Shown piece by piece: positions 28,717 through 36,813 of a DNA stretch of 60,803 bases. A program made the translations under genes and the position numbers. Each line of letters starts with the position of its first letter. Position 1 is the stretch's first letter. This stretch comes from Bifidobacterium breve. Its GTDB lineage: Bacteria; Actinomycetota; Actinomycetes; Nanopelagicales; Nanopelagicaceae. The stretch spans positions 1 to 60,803 of the forward strand of contig CAMAPO010000006.1 of assembly GCA_945860245.1 (NCBI GenBank). The letters run 5' to 3'. The notes under the pieces are model-generated. The model was not told where the DNA came from. It made no database searches and saw nothing but the letters and a program-made list of their open reading frames with translations.

Positions 28717-29550
28717 TTATGCGCCTACAGCTACCGGTACTCCGACAAGTGAACCGTATTCAGTCCAAGAACCGTCGTAATTCTTAACGTTTGCAACGCC
28801 AAGAAGTTCATGAAGCACAAACCAAGAGAATGCTGAGCGTTCTCCGATACGGCAGTAAGCGATGGTGTCTTTTGCGAGATCAACACCAGCACCGACGTAA
28901 AGTTCTTTTAGATCAGTATCTGATTTAAATGTGCCATCTTCATTTGCCGCTTTCGACCACGGAATATTCTTTGCAGTTGGAATATGTCCCTTGATCTGAC
29001 CTTGCTCTTGTGGCAAGTGAGCAGGTGCGGCAAGTTCTCCGCTGAATTCTGCAGGTGAGCGCACATCAACAATGTTGAGTGTGCCGATTGCTGCGATTAC
29101 TTCATCGCGGTATGCACGAATTGAGTTATCACGCTCTTTGGCTACATAACGAGTAGCTGTGCGAGTTGGCACAACAGCCACAAATGGACGAGCGTCGAGT
29201 TCCCAACGCTTGCGCCCACCATCTAGTAAGCGAACATCTTGGTGTCCATAAACCTTGAAATACCAGAAGGCGTATGTCGCAAACCAGTTGTTATTACCGC
29301 CATACAAGATCACTGTTGAGTCATTTGAGATACCTGACTTAGAAAGTAGCGCTTCAAACTTCTCTTTCGAGATTAGATCGCGAATTAAGCCATCTTGCAG
29401 ATCATCACGCCAGTGGAATGTGATTGCGTTTTCGATATGACCTTGCTCGTACAAAGTGGTGTCTTCATCGACCTCCACGATTACAACCTTTGGATTATTG
29501 ATATTTTCAGCGACCCAATCGCCGCTGACTAGTGATGTATCACGTGACAT
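28717..29550 (-). CDS. Thiosulfate sulfurtransferase (CysA-type rhodanese)
   Basis: A 277-residue enzyme with two rhodanese domains. The inactive N-terminal domain spans about 1-125 (VVIVEVDEDTTLYEQGHIEN, ATYAFWYFKVYGHQDVRLLD). The active C-terminal domain has NIVDVRSPAEFSGE and the catalytic loop AYCRIGERSAFSWFVL, the CRIGER type of actinobacterial CysA2/SseA. It moves sulfane sulfur from thiosulfate to cyanide or other thiols in the cytoplasm. It lies between DUF4395 and DUF1416 genes; all three are probably transcribed from the promoter of the Cys-Cys leader peptide at 30.1 kb. Confidence 0.94.
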   Translation of the reverse strand: MSRDTSLVSGDWVAENINNPKVVIVEVDEDTTLYEQGHIENAITFHWRDDLQDGLIRDLISKEKFEALLSKSGISNDSTVILYGGNNNWFATYAFWYFKVYGHQDVRLLDGGRKRWELDARPFVAVVPTRTATRYVAKERDNSIRAYRDEVIAAIGTLNIVDVRSPAEFSGELAAPAHLPQEQGQIKGHIPTAKNIPWSKAANEDGTFKSDTDLKELYVGAGVDLAKDTIAYCRIGERSAFSWFVLHELLGVANVKNYDGSWTEYGSLVGVPVAVGA

Positions 29551-29600
29551 TTTCTCTCCTATTTGTATTGTTTATTTAAGTTGAAAGTGTATAAAACGAA

Positions 29601-30035
29601 TTACTTAGCTGTGCGCACGCGCAAGATGAGCAAATACATCTCACAGCCCAGACAGAAATTAAATGCAGCATTTAAAAACGCTGCAGCAAGTGCAAACCCG
29701 ACTGCAACTGTGAAGACCCCACCGGCTCCAGTTGCAGACGCGATCACGGCAATAAGTGCAAAAACAAGTCCGACCGCCTGAGCGAATTGTGGCGGGCGAA
29801 CATCTTCAGAAGTCGCCACTGACTTTAAACGTGGTTTAATTAACTTTTTGAAGATAACCGCATAAGGAGTGAATTGCGGACCACGGAGTGCGCCTATAGC
29901 AAAGACGACTGCTTGAAAGGTAATTACCCAAAAGCTTGATGTCACTAGCGCAGTTGCTAATACAACTGTCGTTATCACAGCAGACCAACGAGGGCCACGT
30001 GCATCTATTGATACTGACATTTTTACTTCCTTCAC
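29601..30035 (-). CDS. DUF4395 membrane protein
   Basis: A 144-residue membrane protein with four predicted helices, of the DUF4395 family. The N-terminal SIDARGPRWSAVITTVVLAT and central GPQFTPYAVIFKKLIKPRL are typical, as is the C-terminal FNFCLGCEMYLLIL with a CxxC-like cysteine pair. This family commonly accompanies rhodanese, thioredoxin and SseC genes in actinobacteria, so it may help import or relay sulfur species across the membrane. The GAAGGAAG box lies 6 nt upstream of the ATG. It is 41 nt downstream of the leader peptide stop. Confidence 0.87.
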   Translation of the reverse strand: MKEVKMSVSIDARGPRWSAVITTVVLATALVTSSFWVITFQAVVFAIGALRGPQFTPYAVIFKKLIKPRLKSVATSEDVRPPQFAQAVGLVFALIAVIASATGAGGVFTVAVGFALAAAFLNAAFNFCLGCEMYLLILRVRTAK

Positions 30036-30076
30036 TTTTCGCCTTGGGTTGATGTTTTAGTTTTTAAAATTGCAAA

Positions 30077-30160
30077 CTAAGCACAACAGATAGCGCCAGT
30101 TAAGCGACCGTAATCAAGCACGCGGCGCTTTGTGAAGTAACTGGTTTGGATAGAGAACAT
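30077..30160 (-). CDS. Cys-Cys leader peptide, probable cysteine-responsive attenuator
   Basis: A 27-residue reading frame starting ATG at 30158-30160 and stopping TAG at 30077. Its C-terminal part reads TKRRVLDYGRLTGAICCA. This matches the pattern of actinobacterial leader peptides (basic TxRRxVDLxRxxxAxCC) that precede sulfur genes; in mycobacteria such leaderless polycysteine peptides act as cysteine-responsive attenuators of the CysA/SseC-type operon. Here the same operon (DUF4395, rhodanese, DUF1416) begins 41 nt downstream. A -10 box TATCCT ends exactly 6 nt before the ATG, so the peptide itself is leaderless. When Cys-tRNA is scarce, stalling at the Cys-Cys codons (TGT TGT) should change downstream expression. 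No intrinsic terminator is evident, so control may act on translation. Confidence 0.8.
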   Translation of the reverse strand: MFSIQTSYFTKRRVLDYGRLTGAICCA

Positions 30161-30166
30161 TGCTTA

Positions 30167-30196
30167 AGGATAAAGTGGGCTAAGCCAATTGACTAA
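30167..30196 (-). promoter_or_regulatory. Promoter of the sulfur operon leader peptide
   Basis: On the minus strand: -35-like TTAGTC (30191-30196), 18-nt spacer, -10 TATCCT (30167-30172), then 6 nt to the ATG of the leader peptide. This spacing implies transcription starting at the A of the ATG. Confidence 0.6.
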
Positions 30197-30222
30197 TTGC
30201 AAGTCTTTCGCAACAAGTGAAG

Positions 30223-30636
30223 TTAGTGAATTGCCGCGACTGCAGCGTGGACTTGAGCGCGCTTAGGCGTTCCCATCGCGCGGCCTACTTCAACGCCAGC
30301 GCTATTTAAGAATAAGGTCGTTGGTGTGGAGCGAATATCTAATTTGCGCACGAGTTCCAGATTAGATTCAGCATCGATATGGGCGTAATGAACATCAGGT
30401 ATCGTCTTGACCATATCTTCGAGCAACGCCTTGGTCGCACGGCACGGTGTGCAGAACGCTGATGAGAATTGAACCATCGTGGCGCGAGATCCCAGTTCTG
30501 TACCCACGATTGCAGCGGTGAGCTTTGGCCCATTTACCGTCTTCTTCTTGCGGAATTCCCCGCGGGTACGCTGATACCAGATGCCAAAGCCAGTGGCACC
30601 AGCCAGCACAGCCACGAGTGGAATCAAGGTTTTCAC
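30223..30636 (-). CDS. Membrane-anchored thioredoxin-fold protein
   Basis: A 137-residue protein. Residues 3-22 ([20 protein letters not shown]) form an uncleaved membrane anchor, followed by a basic linker and a thioredoxin domain with active site [14 protein letters not shown] and the cis-proline segment IRSTPTTLF. It probably reduces disulfides or relays sulfur. The same gene type lies beside CysA/SseC and GlnR in mycobacteria (ThiX). The GTG start at 30636 has TAGACT (30643-30648) 6 nt upstream, overlapping the divergent glnR promoter. It is upstream of, and in the same direction as, the Cys-Cys leader peptide, with a 62-nt gap. Confidence 0.9.
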   Translation of the reverse strand: MKTLIPLVAVLAGATGFGIWYQRTRGEFRKKKTVNGPKLTAAIVGTELGSRATMVQFSSAFCTPCRATKALLEDMVKTIPDVHYAHIDAESNLELVRKLDIRSTPTTLFLNSAGVEVGRAMGTPKRAQVHAAVAAIH

Positions 30637-30641
30637 GAAGG

Positions 30642-30648
30642 TAGTCTA
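30642..30648. promoter_or_regulatory. Overlapping divergent -10 boxes (thioredoxin / glnR)
   Basis: Rightward TAGTCT (30642-30647) is 7 nt before the glnR ATG. Leftward TAGACT (complement of 30643-30648) is 6 nt before the GTG of the thioredoxin gene. One symmetrical seven-base element serves both genes, which are only 18 nt apart. Confidence 0.6.
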
Positions 30649-30654
30649 GAGCCC

Positions 30655-31368
30655 ATGGCCAAGGTGTTGTTACTGACAAACACCAATGGCGCGAGCGCGG
30701 AAGTTCTGCCATCACTTGCTCTCTTGCAGCACACTGTAAAGATCTTGCCTGCAGAAGCGAGTGTTTTAATCGATTCACCTGTGATGGATATTGTCTTTGT
30801 CGATGCCCGTCGTGATTTGCCTGCAGCAAAGAATTTAACTCGCTTACTAACATCAACAGGCGTTGGTGCACCGGTAATTGCGATCACCACTGAAGGTGGC
30901 CTTTCTGCGATGAGCGCTGACTGGGGAGTCGATGATGTAATGCTCGATACCGCAGGCCCCGCCGAAGTTGATGCGCGAATTCGAATCGCAATCGGTGCAC
31001 ACCTTGCAGCACTTACGGCTGCAGATCCAACTTCTGGCGAAATACGTACTGGTGATGTTGTTATCGATGAAGGCACATACACTGCGAAGATAAAGGGTCG
31101 CTCACTTGATTTAACTTTTAAAGAATTTGAACTTCTTAAGTACTTGGCACAACATCCCGGCCGAGTATTTACACGCGCACAATTGCTGCAAGAAATATGG
31201 GGATATGACTATTTCGGTGGAACTCGCACTGTTGATGTTCATATCCGTCGCTTACGTTCCAAGCTTGGCCCAGAATTTGAATCAATCATCGGCACAGTGC
31301 GTAACGTTGGTTATCGCTTCACACTTCCTAACGGTGGCAAAGAGAGCCAACTTTCCGAGCGGGTTTAA
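30655..31368 (+). CDS. glnR: GlnR-type orphan response regulator
   Basis: A 237-residue OmpR-family regulator. The receiver-like domain (1-115) includes [20 protein letters not shown] with the position of the phospho-acceptor Asp, and [20 protein letters not shown]. The C-terminal winged helix has [40 protein letters not shown] and [11 protein letters not shown] with [11 protein letters not shown]. The match to actinobacterial GlnR, which controls nitrogen assimilation genes without a partner kinase, is strong in both domains and in position beside mshD. No kinase gene adjoins it. Leaderless start predicted. Confidence 0.92.
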   Translation: MAKVLLLTNTNGASAEVLPSLALLQHTVKILPAEASVLIDSPVMDIVFVDARRDLPAAKNLTRLLTSTGVGAPVIAITTEGGLSAMSADWGVDDVMLDTAGPAEVDARIRIAIGAHLAALTAADPTSGEIRTGDVVIDEGTYTAKIKGRSLDLTFKEFELLKYLAQHPGRVFTRAQLLQEIWGYDYFGGTRTVDVHIRRLRSKLGPEFESIIGTVRNVGYRFTLPNGGKESQLSERV

Positions 31369-31373
31369 CCGCA

Positions 31374-31847
31374 ATGCGCCATATTCTTAAGATTCACCGA
31401 TCACTTGTAGATCTGCTTCCAACAAGTAAACATGAATACAAAATCCGCACCTTTGATCCCAAGCAAGATAAAGAACACTGGTTGGCGCTTAATAATAAAA
31501 TCTTCACAAACCATCCAGACCAAGGTAATTGGGCGCTACAAGATTTAGAGAACCGAATGGCTGAGCACTGGTTTGATGCAGATGGTTTCTTTCTTGCGAC
31601 AAAAGGCGATCAAATCATTGGTTTTGTCTGGACCAAGATCCATCAAGATTTTGTAAACCAAGAACCAGTTGGTGAGTTATATGTCGTCGGCGTTGACCCC
31701 GATCACGCCCACCAAGGCATCGGCCGTGCTGTATCTGTCACGGCGATCAATTACCTGGTCACTAGGGGCCTAAAAGAAGCGATGCTTTATGTCGATGCCG
31801 ATAACGAGAATGGTTTGGCCCTGTACACGAGTTTAGGTTTTAACTAA
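31374..31847 (+). CDS. mshD: MshD-like acetyltransferase reduced to the C-terminal GNAT domain
   Basis: A 157-residue GNAT protein. It matches the second half of mycothiol synthase MshD, which normally has two GNAT domains and about 300 residues. The first residues (HILKIHRSLVDLLP) correspond to the last strand of the missing N-terminal domain and the linker. KIRTFDPKQDKEHWLALNN, FTNHPDQGNWALQDLENRM and GELYVVGVDPDHAHQGIGRA (acetyl-CoA loop) then follow. The protein stops after LYTSLGFN, so the final strand of the usual fold is missing. In characterised MshD the C-terminal domain is the catalytic one, so activity may persist. It starts 5 nt after glnR and its stop overlaps the next convergent gene by 4 nt. 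Confidence 0.8.
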   Translation: MRHILKIHRSLVDLLPTSKHEYKIRTFDPKQDKEHWLALNNKIFTNHPDQGNWALQDLENRMAEHWFDADGFFLATKGDQIIGFVWTKIHQDFVNQEPVGELYVVGVDPDHAHQGIGRAVSVTAINYLVTRGLKEAMLYVDADNENGLALYTSLGFN

Positions 31848-33349
31848 ACCTTCTTTTTATAGCCAGTAGGGCATTTAGGTAATGTACCGGTTACTTTCTT
31901 AATCAAACCAGCTTTAACGCAAGTGATAGTAGTTTTAGAGCCTTGAATTAACTTAACTTTTATATTTTTTTCACTAAAAGTAAAACCAGCCGCCTTCATC
32001 TTTAGCCAACCATTTTTTTCAGAAACTAATGTTGTAGCAATATTTTGATTTCCATCTGCGCCAGAAATTGAAACTGTTGCCGAGATAGGTGCGCTAGAGA
32101 ATTTATACAAACATCTGGCAGCATCGCTGCGCAGAACCAAGTCGTATGTTCCTAAATTGAGCCCAACGCCATCTGGGGAATAGTGAAGTCCGGAAACCTT
32201 ATAGTTTAGAAAACCATCCTGGAACTTTGGGGTATTACTATCAAATCCCATTGCATTGGTAGAAACAACTCCAACGACCTTGGTCGTGTCATTTAAACAT
32301 TTATTCTGACTGAGCCAAGTAGTGGAGTTAAGCGACCATTGAGTATTTGTAAATTCCGCTTTATCGTTTAGCGCTTTCCGCCAATACTCAAGATATTCAA
32401 AGATTTTCGAATTTCCTGGCGCTGCACCGACAACACCTTTGCTCCAACCAAAGTGCTCAGCAAGGGCCGATTCTTTTACCGACATTCCGCTTATCTCACG
32501 CTTAATGGCAAAGTTAGGAATAGTTACGGACTTTCCAGAGACGACAATTCTAGAATTTCGCTTATTTACTGCTGAGATATCAATATTTATATCCTGCATA
32601 CGCGCACGGAACCAACCAGCAATCGTGTTGGATGCGTGAACCGTAGCTCTCATAGTCACATCAGGTTGATAATCGAATTGAATTCCGCTCTTCCCGTTTT
32701 CAAACCAGAGAGAATCCCACCGAGTGACTTCAATCTCTTTCATCGGTCTAATTGATAGGCCCATTTCATTAATACGAAAACTGTTATTCTCTCTTTCATA
32801 ATTCATTTGATAGCCGTAATTAACTAAAAACTTTAATTCATTCGCTTTTCCATCGATGACTTCCGACCAAATTGATAGGTTTCCACCGCGCGGTAGTTTT
32901 TTACTTGAATCAGGTGGAAACGCGCATCCGGCAGATGCGGATTCATCACAGGTGCCTCCCACAACATACTTATCAAATTCTAACTTGCTGAAATTTAATC
33001 CGTCGCGTGATATTTCAATCGATTTTATGCAATCTTCATTTTCTGTAGAAGAACAAACGTTGAGTATTGCTGTTGCGGCAATTCTATTTTCTAATCTGGT
33101 ACCAGAGTTTTTGAAATCGCATTTGGGGTCTGCGGTGGATGCGCATAATTTGTCGGGCCAGATTCCGAGCTGTGAGAATGAAATTCCTGAAGAAGTGTCA
33201 TCGCCCAAGGAAAATACCCGTTGTGGATCCTCACCCTGGAGGGTTGCGGGGAAAACAGATTCCTTATCTTGAGATGCCAGTGCGATTGGGTTTCCTATTA
33301 ACCCCAAAAGCATGGCTAATAAAACCGTTACAAGTGAAATCTTTCTCAT
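31844..33349 (-). CDS. Secreted protein of unknown function with C-terminal Cys/Lys tail
   Basis: A 501-residue exported protein. A Sec signal peptide covers about residues 1-25 (VTVLLAMLLGLIGNPIALA). The body has no recognised family. It contains paired cysteines (CASTADPKC, CSSTENEDC, CDESASAGC) suggesting disulfide-linked loops, and FNYKVSGLHYSPDGVG. The last 28 residues, with TITCVKAGLIKK and PKCPTGYKKK, match the end of the secreted protein encoded at 43.8-45.1 kb, so this tail is a shared module, maybe for surface attachment. It borders the LacI gene (divergent, 133-nt gap) and may belong to the glucan region, but this is only positional. Codon use is like its neighbours. Confidence 0.72.
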   Translation of the reverse strand: MRKISLVTVLLAMLLGLIGNPIALASQDKESVFPATLQGEDPQRVFSLGDDTSSGISFSQLGIWPDKLCASTADPKCDFKNSGTRLENRIAATAILNVCSSTENEDCIKSIEISRDGLNFSKLEFDKYVVGGTCDESASAGCAFPPDSSKKLPRGGNLSIWSEVIDGKANELKFLVNYGYQMNYERENNSFRINEMGLSIRPMKEIEVTRWDSLWFENGKSGIQFDYQPDVTMRATVHASNTIAGWFRARMQDINIDISAVNKRNSRIVVSGKSVTIPNFAIKREISGMSVKESALAEHFGWSKGVVGAAPGNSKIFEYLEYWRKALNDKAEFTNTQWSLNSTTWLSQNKCLNDTTKVVGVVSTNAMGFDSNTPKFQDGFLNYKVSGLHYSPDGVGLNLGTYDLVLRSDAARCLYKFSSAPISATVSISGADGNQNIATTLVSEKNGWLKMKAAGFTFSEKNIKVKLIQGSKTTITCVKAGLIKKVTGTLPKCPTGYKKKV

Positions 33350-33482
33350 TCAGTCCTCCCGGGGCTGATCCACTGCTTAACCGTACTTGATGCTCACATT
33401 TATGCAGATTGCTGCTCAAAATTGACCTAATGTCGACCAACTTTTCTCACGCTTTTGGGCGGGGGTAGTACTATCTCTAATT

Positions 33483-34514
33483 ATGAGGTCAAAACCATCA
33501 GGTGACAATGATGTGAATATCAACGCGATAGCTAAAGCGGCAAATGTAAGTCCAGCGACCGTTTCGCGGGTATTAAACGGAACGGTAAAGGTCTCAGTGG
33601 CCCGTGAAAAGGCTGTGCGCAAAGCGATCGCAAAATTTAACTACACCCCGAATGCATCAGCCAGACATTTAGCCGGCGGCCGAAGCGGTTTGATCGCACT
33701 TCTGATGGAAGAATCCAATGAAGAGTTTTTCTATAATCCTTTTTGGAGCCAAGTAGTTCAAGGTTTTTCAACAACAATTTCTAGCGCTGGCGCACTGCCA
33801 CTTTTATTAGTTAGACCAAGATCTGGAACTGAAAATTCTGTTTTCTCTACCTTGCTCAAAGGCAAGATAGATGCTTTAGCAGTTCTTAGCTGGCACGCAT
33901 CTACAACTAATATTGCGAAGAATTTAGATCTGAAGATTCCGACAATAGTTGTGGGTGACTTCGGTAAATCGATTAATTCAAGTCACGTAGATGTTGATAA
34001 TGTAAAGGGTGGCGTTTTGGCTACTGAGCATTTAATTGCATCAGGGTGTAAAAATATATTAACGCTCACTGGAGATTTGAAGTTGCAATCAGGACGCGAC
34101 CGTTTAGAGGGCTACAAGAAGGCGCTGACTAGGGCTGGATATAAAGTTAGCGACGAGATGATTTTGCAAGGTGATTACACCAGTTTAACTGCGCGTGAAT
34201 TAACTGTGGAAGCTCTAAAAAAGAAAATTAAATTTGACGGTATTTTCGCAGCCAATGATTTATCTGCCATTAGCGCAATAGAGGTGCTGCAAGAAAACGG
34301 ATTTAATATTCCAAAAGAAATAAAAATTGTTGGCTTTGATGATTCGCCAATTGCAAGCAGTAGCAGCCCGTCTATAACAACTATTAGGCAACCAATTCGC
34401 GAATTAGGTGCTGAAGTCGCGCTGAGCTTGCTGGCGATTTTAGATGGAGAAGAAGTCGCAGATAAATTATTGGATGTTGAATTGATCGTTAGGGAATCAA
34501 CAACTGCTAAATAG
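33483..34514 (+). CDS. LacI-family transcriptional regulator (probable glucan-locus repressor)
   Basis: A 343-residue LacI/GalR regulator. The N-terminal helix-turn-helix is NINAIAKAANVSPATVSRVL with the hinge YTPNASARHLAGGRSG. The periplasmic-binding-like effector domain has VVGDFGKSINSSHVDVDNVK, FDGIFAANDLSAISAIEVL and IKIVGFDDSPIASSSSPSIT. It likely represses the adjacent beta-glucosidase, GH16 and sugar-importer genes by binding the 14-bp palindromes at 35952 and 42767, and is released by a glucan-derived sugar. TACTAT (33469-33474 region) lies about 8 nt before the ATG, with no ribosome-binding site. The 3' end overlaps the convergent GH1 gene by 8 nt. Confidence 0.9.
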   Translation: MRSKPSGDNDVNINAIAKAANVSPATVSRVLNGTVKVSVAREKAVRKAIAKFNYTPNASARHLAGGRSGLIALLMEESNEEFFYNPFWSQVVQGFSTTISSAGALPLLLVRPRSGTENSVFSTLLKGKIDALAVLSWHASTTNIAKNLDLKIPTIVVGDFGKSINSSHVDVDNVKGGVLATEHLIASGCKNILTLTGDLKLQSGRDRLEGYKKALTRAGYKVSDEMILQGDYTSLTARELTVEALKKKIKFDGIFAANDLSAISAIEVLQENGFNIPKEIKIVGFDDSPIASSSSPSITTIRQPIRELGAEVALSLLAILDGEEVADKLLDVELIVRESTTAK

Positions 34515-35889
34515 CTGAGTTAGCGGCGATGATCTCTTTATATTTATGAAAGCTCATCTTTGGAGTGCGCTCTAAAGTATCAAAATCAACGTAAACAATT
34601 CCAAATCGTTTTGCGTATCCTTCTGCCCATTCAAAATTATCAAGAAGAGACCATGCAAAGTAGCCCTTCACGGGTACGCCCTCAGATACTGCTTTCTGCA
34701 GCGATTGCAGATGTGAGACGATATATTTCGTTCTCTTAACATCTTCTACTTTTCCATTTACCTTTACATCGTCATAGCCTGCGCCATTTTCAGTAATAAC
34801 CAAATATGGTATTTGCGGCCATTCTTTATGTACGCGCTTAACCAGATTTCCTAAACCTTCAGGTGTTACCACCCAACCCAGCGCCGTTAAATCGCTAGCC
34901 AGGTGCGCTGGCGCTGAGGAATCGACGCGTTGTGGAAAGGGCATAAAACCGCCTTCAATAGCCGGTTTATCTTCAGCTCTTGGGGAGCGGACAAATCCAT
35001 CGCAGTAATAATTAATGCCCAGGAAGTCGGTCTCTACTTTTAATAGAGCTTCATCACCCGGCAAAATAACGCCATTTATTCGCTCACCATAGGTAGCCAG
35101 CAGAGTCTTTGGGTAAGTACCGGTTGTGAATGCCTCAATCCACCAACGATTTAGATTAGCATCGTTTAACTCCACGAAGTCTGCAACTTCTTTATCACCA
35201 GGAGATTCATTATGAATATTATTCATATTCACTGTTAGGCCAACGATTGCCTGTGGTGATTCTTTTTTAATCGCCTTGAGGCCAGCAGAGTGCGCCAGGG
35301 CGGTGTAGTGGCTAGCTTTAATTGCTAGATTAAAATCTTTCTTTCCCGGTGCATGCACTCCATTTGAGTAACCAAGCCAAGAGATACACCAAGGCTCGTT
35401 TAGCGTGATCCAGTTATTAACTCGATCTCCAAAAGCCTTTGAACATGCTTGTGAATATTCTTCAAAAGATTTAACAATCTCTCTATTTGCCCAGCCGCCC
35501 TTATCTTCTAAAGCCTGTGGCAGATCCCAGTGATATAAAGTAACCATTGGTTCTATATCTGCGGCGATAAGTGCGTTAATTAGCCTGTTGTAGAAATCAA
35601 AACCTTTCTCTTCACGGGTTGAGTCACCATTAGGAAAGAGGCGTGGCCAAGAAATTGAAAATCTATATGCTTTTACACCCAACTCTTTTAAGATCTTGAT
35701 ATCTTGCTCAAATAGGTTGTAATGATCGCAGGCGTTATCGCCAGTATCTCCATTAACAACTTTCCCTGGAGTTTTTGAGAATGTATCCCAGATACTCAAA
35801 CCGCGGCCATCTGTATCAAAAGCGCCTTCAATTTGATAACTAGAGGTTGCAGTTCCCCATGTAAAACTCTCGGGAAAACCAGAGGTCAT
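34507..35889 (-). CDS. GH1 beta-glucosidase
   Basis: A 460-residue family 1 glycoside hydrolase. N-terminal motif FPESFTWGTATSSYQIEGAF, acid/base glutamate in ITLNEPWCISW, nucleophile in YLVITENGAGYDD, and C-terminal GYFAWSLLDNFEWAEGYAKR. All are intact. It releases glucose from short beta-glucosides and has no signal peptide, so it works on imported oligosaccharides. The ATG at 35889 (MTSGFPESF) was preferred over 35931, which adds 14 residues foreign to the family. It is divergent from the cytoplasmic GH16 gene, sharing a promoter with a palindromic operator. Convergent 8-nt overlap with the LacI gene. Confidence 0.94.
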   Translation of the reverse strand: MTSGFPESFTWGTATSSYQIEGAFDTDGRGLSIWDTFSKTPGKVVNGDTGDNACDHYNLFEQDIKILKELGVKAYRFSISWPRLFPNGDSTREEKGFDFYNRLINALIAADIEPMVTLYHWDLPQALEDKGGWANREIVKSFEEYSQACSKAFGDRVNNWITLNEPWCISWLGYSNGVHAPGKKDFNLAIKASHYTALAHSAGLKAIKKESPQAIVGLTVNMNNIHNESPGDKEVADFVELNDANLNRWWIEAFTTGTYPKTLLATYGERINGVILPGDEALLKVETDFLGINYYCDGFVRSPRAEDKPAIEGGFMPFPQRVDSSAPAHLASDLTALGWVVTPEGLGNLVKRVHKEWPQIPYLVITENGAGYDDVKVNGKVEDVKRTKYIVSHLQSLQKAVSEGVPVKGYFAWSLLDNFEWAEGYAKRFGIVYVDFDTLERTPKMSFHKYKEIIAANSAI

Positions 35890-35951
35890 CTTCGATATCC
35901 ATTCTCGTAATAAAGCTTTAACAAGGCTCAATAACCATTGTTTTGAGTCTA

Positions 35952-35965
35952 TGAAAGCGCTTTCA
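35952..35965. promoter_or_regulatory. LacI-type operator, perfect 14-bp palindrome TGAAAGCGCTTTCA
   Basis: A perfect inverted repeat with a central CG, the form typical of LacI-family operators. It lies between the divergent GH1 and GH16 genes, just upstream of the rightward -10 box (35973) and just downstream of the leftward -10 (35974-35979), so a bound repressor could block both. A second copy with one change lies at 42767. Confidence 0.8.
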
Positions 35966-35972
35966 GATTTGA

Positions 35973-35979
35973 TACTCTA
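35973..35979. promoter_or_regulatory. Overlapping divergent -10 boxes (GH1 / cytoplasmic GH16)
   Basis: Rightward TACTCT (35973-35978) and leftward TAGAGT (complement of 35974-35979) overlap. The operator palindrome lies 7 nt to the left. The rightward transcript would have a leader of about 30 nt ending in TAGGAG before the GH16 ATG at 36013. Confidence 0.5.
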
Positions 35980-36012
35980 ACATAGCTACACCCCATTCGC
36001 TAGGAGCGCTTA

Positions 36013-36813
36013 ATGAGTCCAGATCCACATAAAGCGCTTTTGTGGTCTGAGGAATTTGACGATCGCCTAGGTGGCCAGCTTCCTGGCGATACTTGGAGCT
36101 TTGATATCGGTGATGGGTCAAGCGCCGGATTAATTGGTTGGGGAAATAACGAACTTGAGTATTACACCGCTGAATCAGTAAAAATTGAAGGCAATTTAAA
36201 AATTACTGCACAGTGCGAGAAACCAAACTCTTCTCTTCAGTGTTATTACGGACCAGCGCTTTGGACCAGCGGCAAGATACATACTGCTGGGAAAGTGGGA
36301 TTTAAATTCGGCCGTATTGAAATCCAAGCAAAGCTTCCTAGTGGGATTGGTACATGGCCTGCGCTCTGGCTTCTTGGAGCCAACCTTTTAGATGGAATCG
36401 CCTGGCCACACTGTGGCGAGATAGATATCTTAGAAAATACTGGAGCGTATCCATTTCAAGTTCAAGGAACTATCCACGGAGATGGATATTTTGGAGAAGA
36501 AGGTCTGACCAAAATTATTCAATCTCCAACGCCACTTTCCGATAACTTCCATAACTATGCAATTTTTTGGAATGAAGAATATATTGAGTGGTTTTTTGAC
36601 GGCAATAGTTATAATAAAATTACAAAAGCATCGGTTGAGCAGATGGGTAAGCCTTGGCCTTTTAGCCAAGAATTTTATTTAATAATGAATTTAGCTATTG
36701 GTGGTTGGTTTGCGGGTGAAGTTGATCCAAAGTTACAACGAGCTCAACTTGAAATTGAGTCAATTAAATACTTTGCTATTGATGGTGTTGGAGAATTGAT
36801 TCTTCACGAATGA
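36013..36813 (+). CDS. GH16 beta-glucanase without signal peptide (probably cytoplasmic)
   Basis: A 266-residue single-domain family 16 hydrolase. Starts MSPDPHKALLWSEEFDDRLG, directly at the fold. Motifs: GWGNNELEYYTAESVKIEGN, FGRIEIQAKLPSGIGTWPAL and the catalytic WPHCGEIDILE with nucleophile and acid/base glutamates spaced ExDxxE. The laminarinase-type subgroup is likely, cutting beta-1,3-glucans. There is no hydrophobic leader, unlike the other three GH16 genes here, so it would act on imported oligosaccharides. TAGGAG precedes the ATG by 6 nt. It is divergent from GH1 under the same palindromic operator and its end overlaps the next GH16 gene by 10 nt. Confidence 0.93.
   Translation: MSPDPHKALLWSEEFDDRLGGQLPGDTWSFDIGDGSSAGLIGWGNNELEYYTAESVKIEGNLKITAQCEKPNSSLQCYYGPALWTSGKIHTAGKVGFKFGRIEIQAKLPSGIGTWPALWLLGANLLDGIAWPHCGEIDILENTGAYPFQVQGTIHGDGYFGEEGLTKIIQSPTPLSDNFHNYAIFWNEEYIEWFFDGNSYNKITKASVEQMGKPWPFSQEFYLIMNLAIGGWFAGEVDPKLQRAQLEIESIKYFAIDGVGELILHE

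Noticed and set aside
36031-36040. AAAGCGCTTT palindrome inside the cytoplasmic GH16 gene
   Set aside because: It matches the core of the LacI operator but lacks the flanking TG/CA and lies in coding sequence. It could be an auxiliary site 77 bp from the main one, but the evidence is too weak to list.
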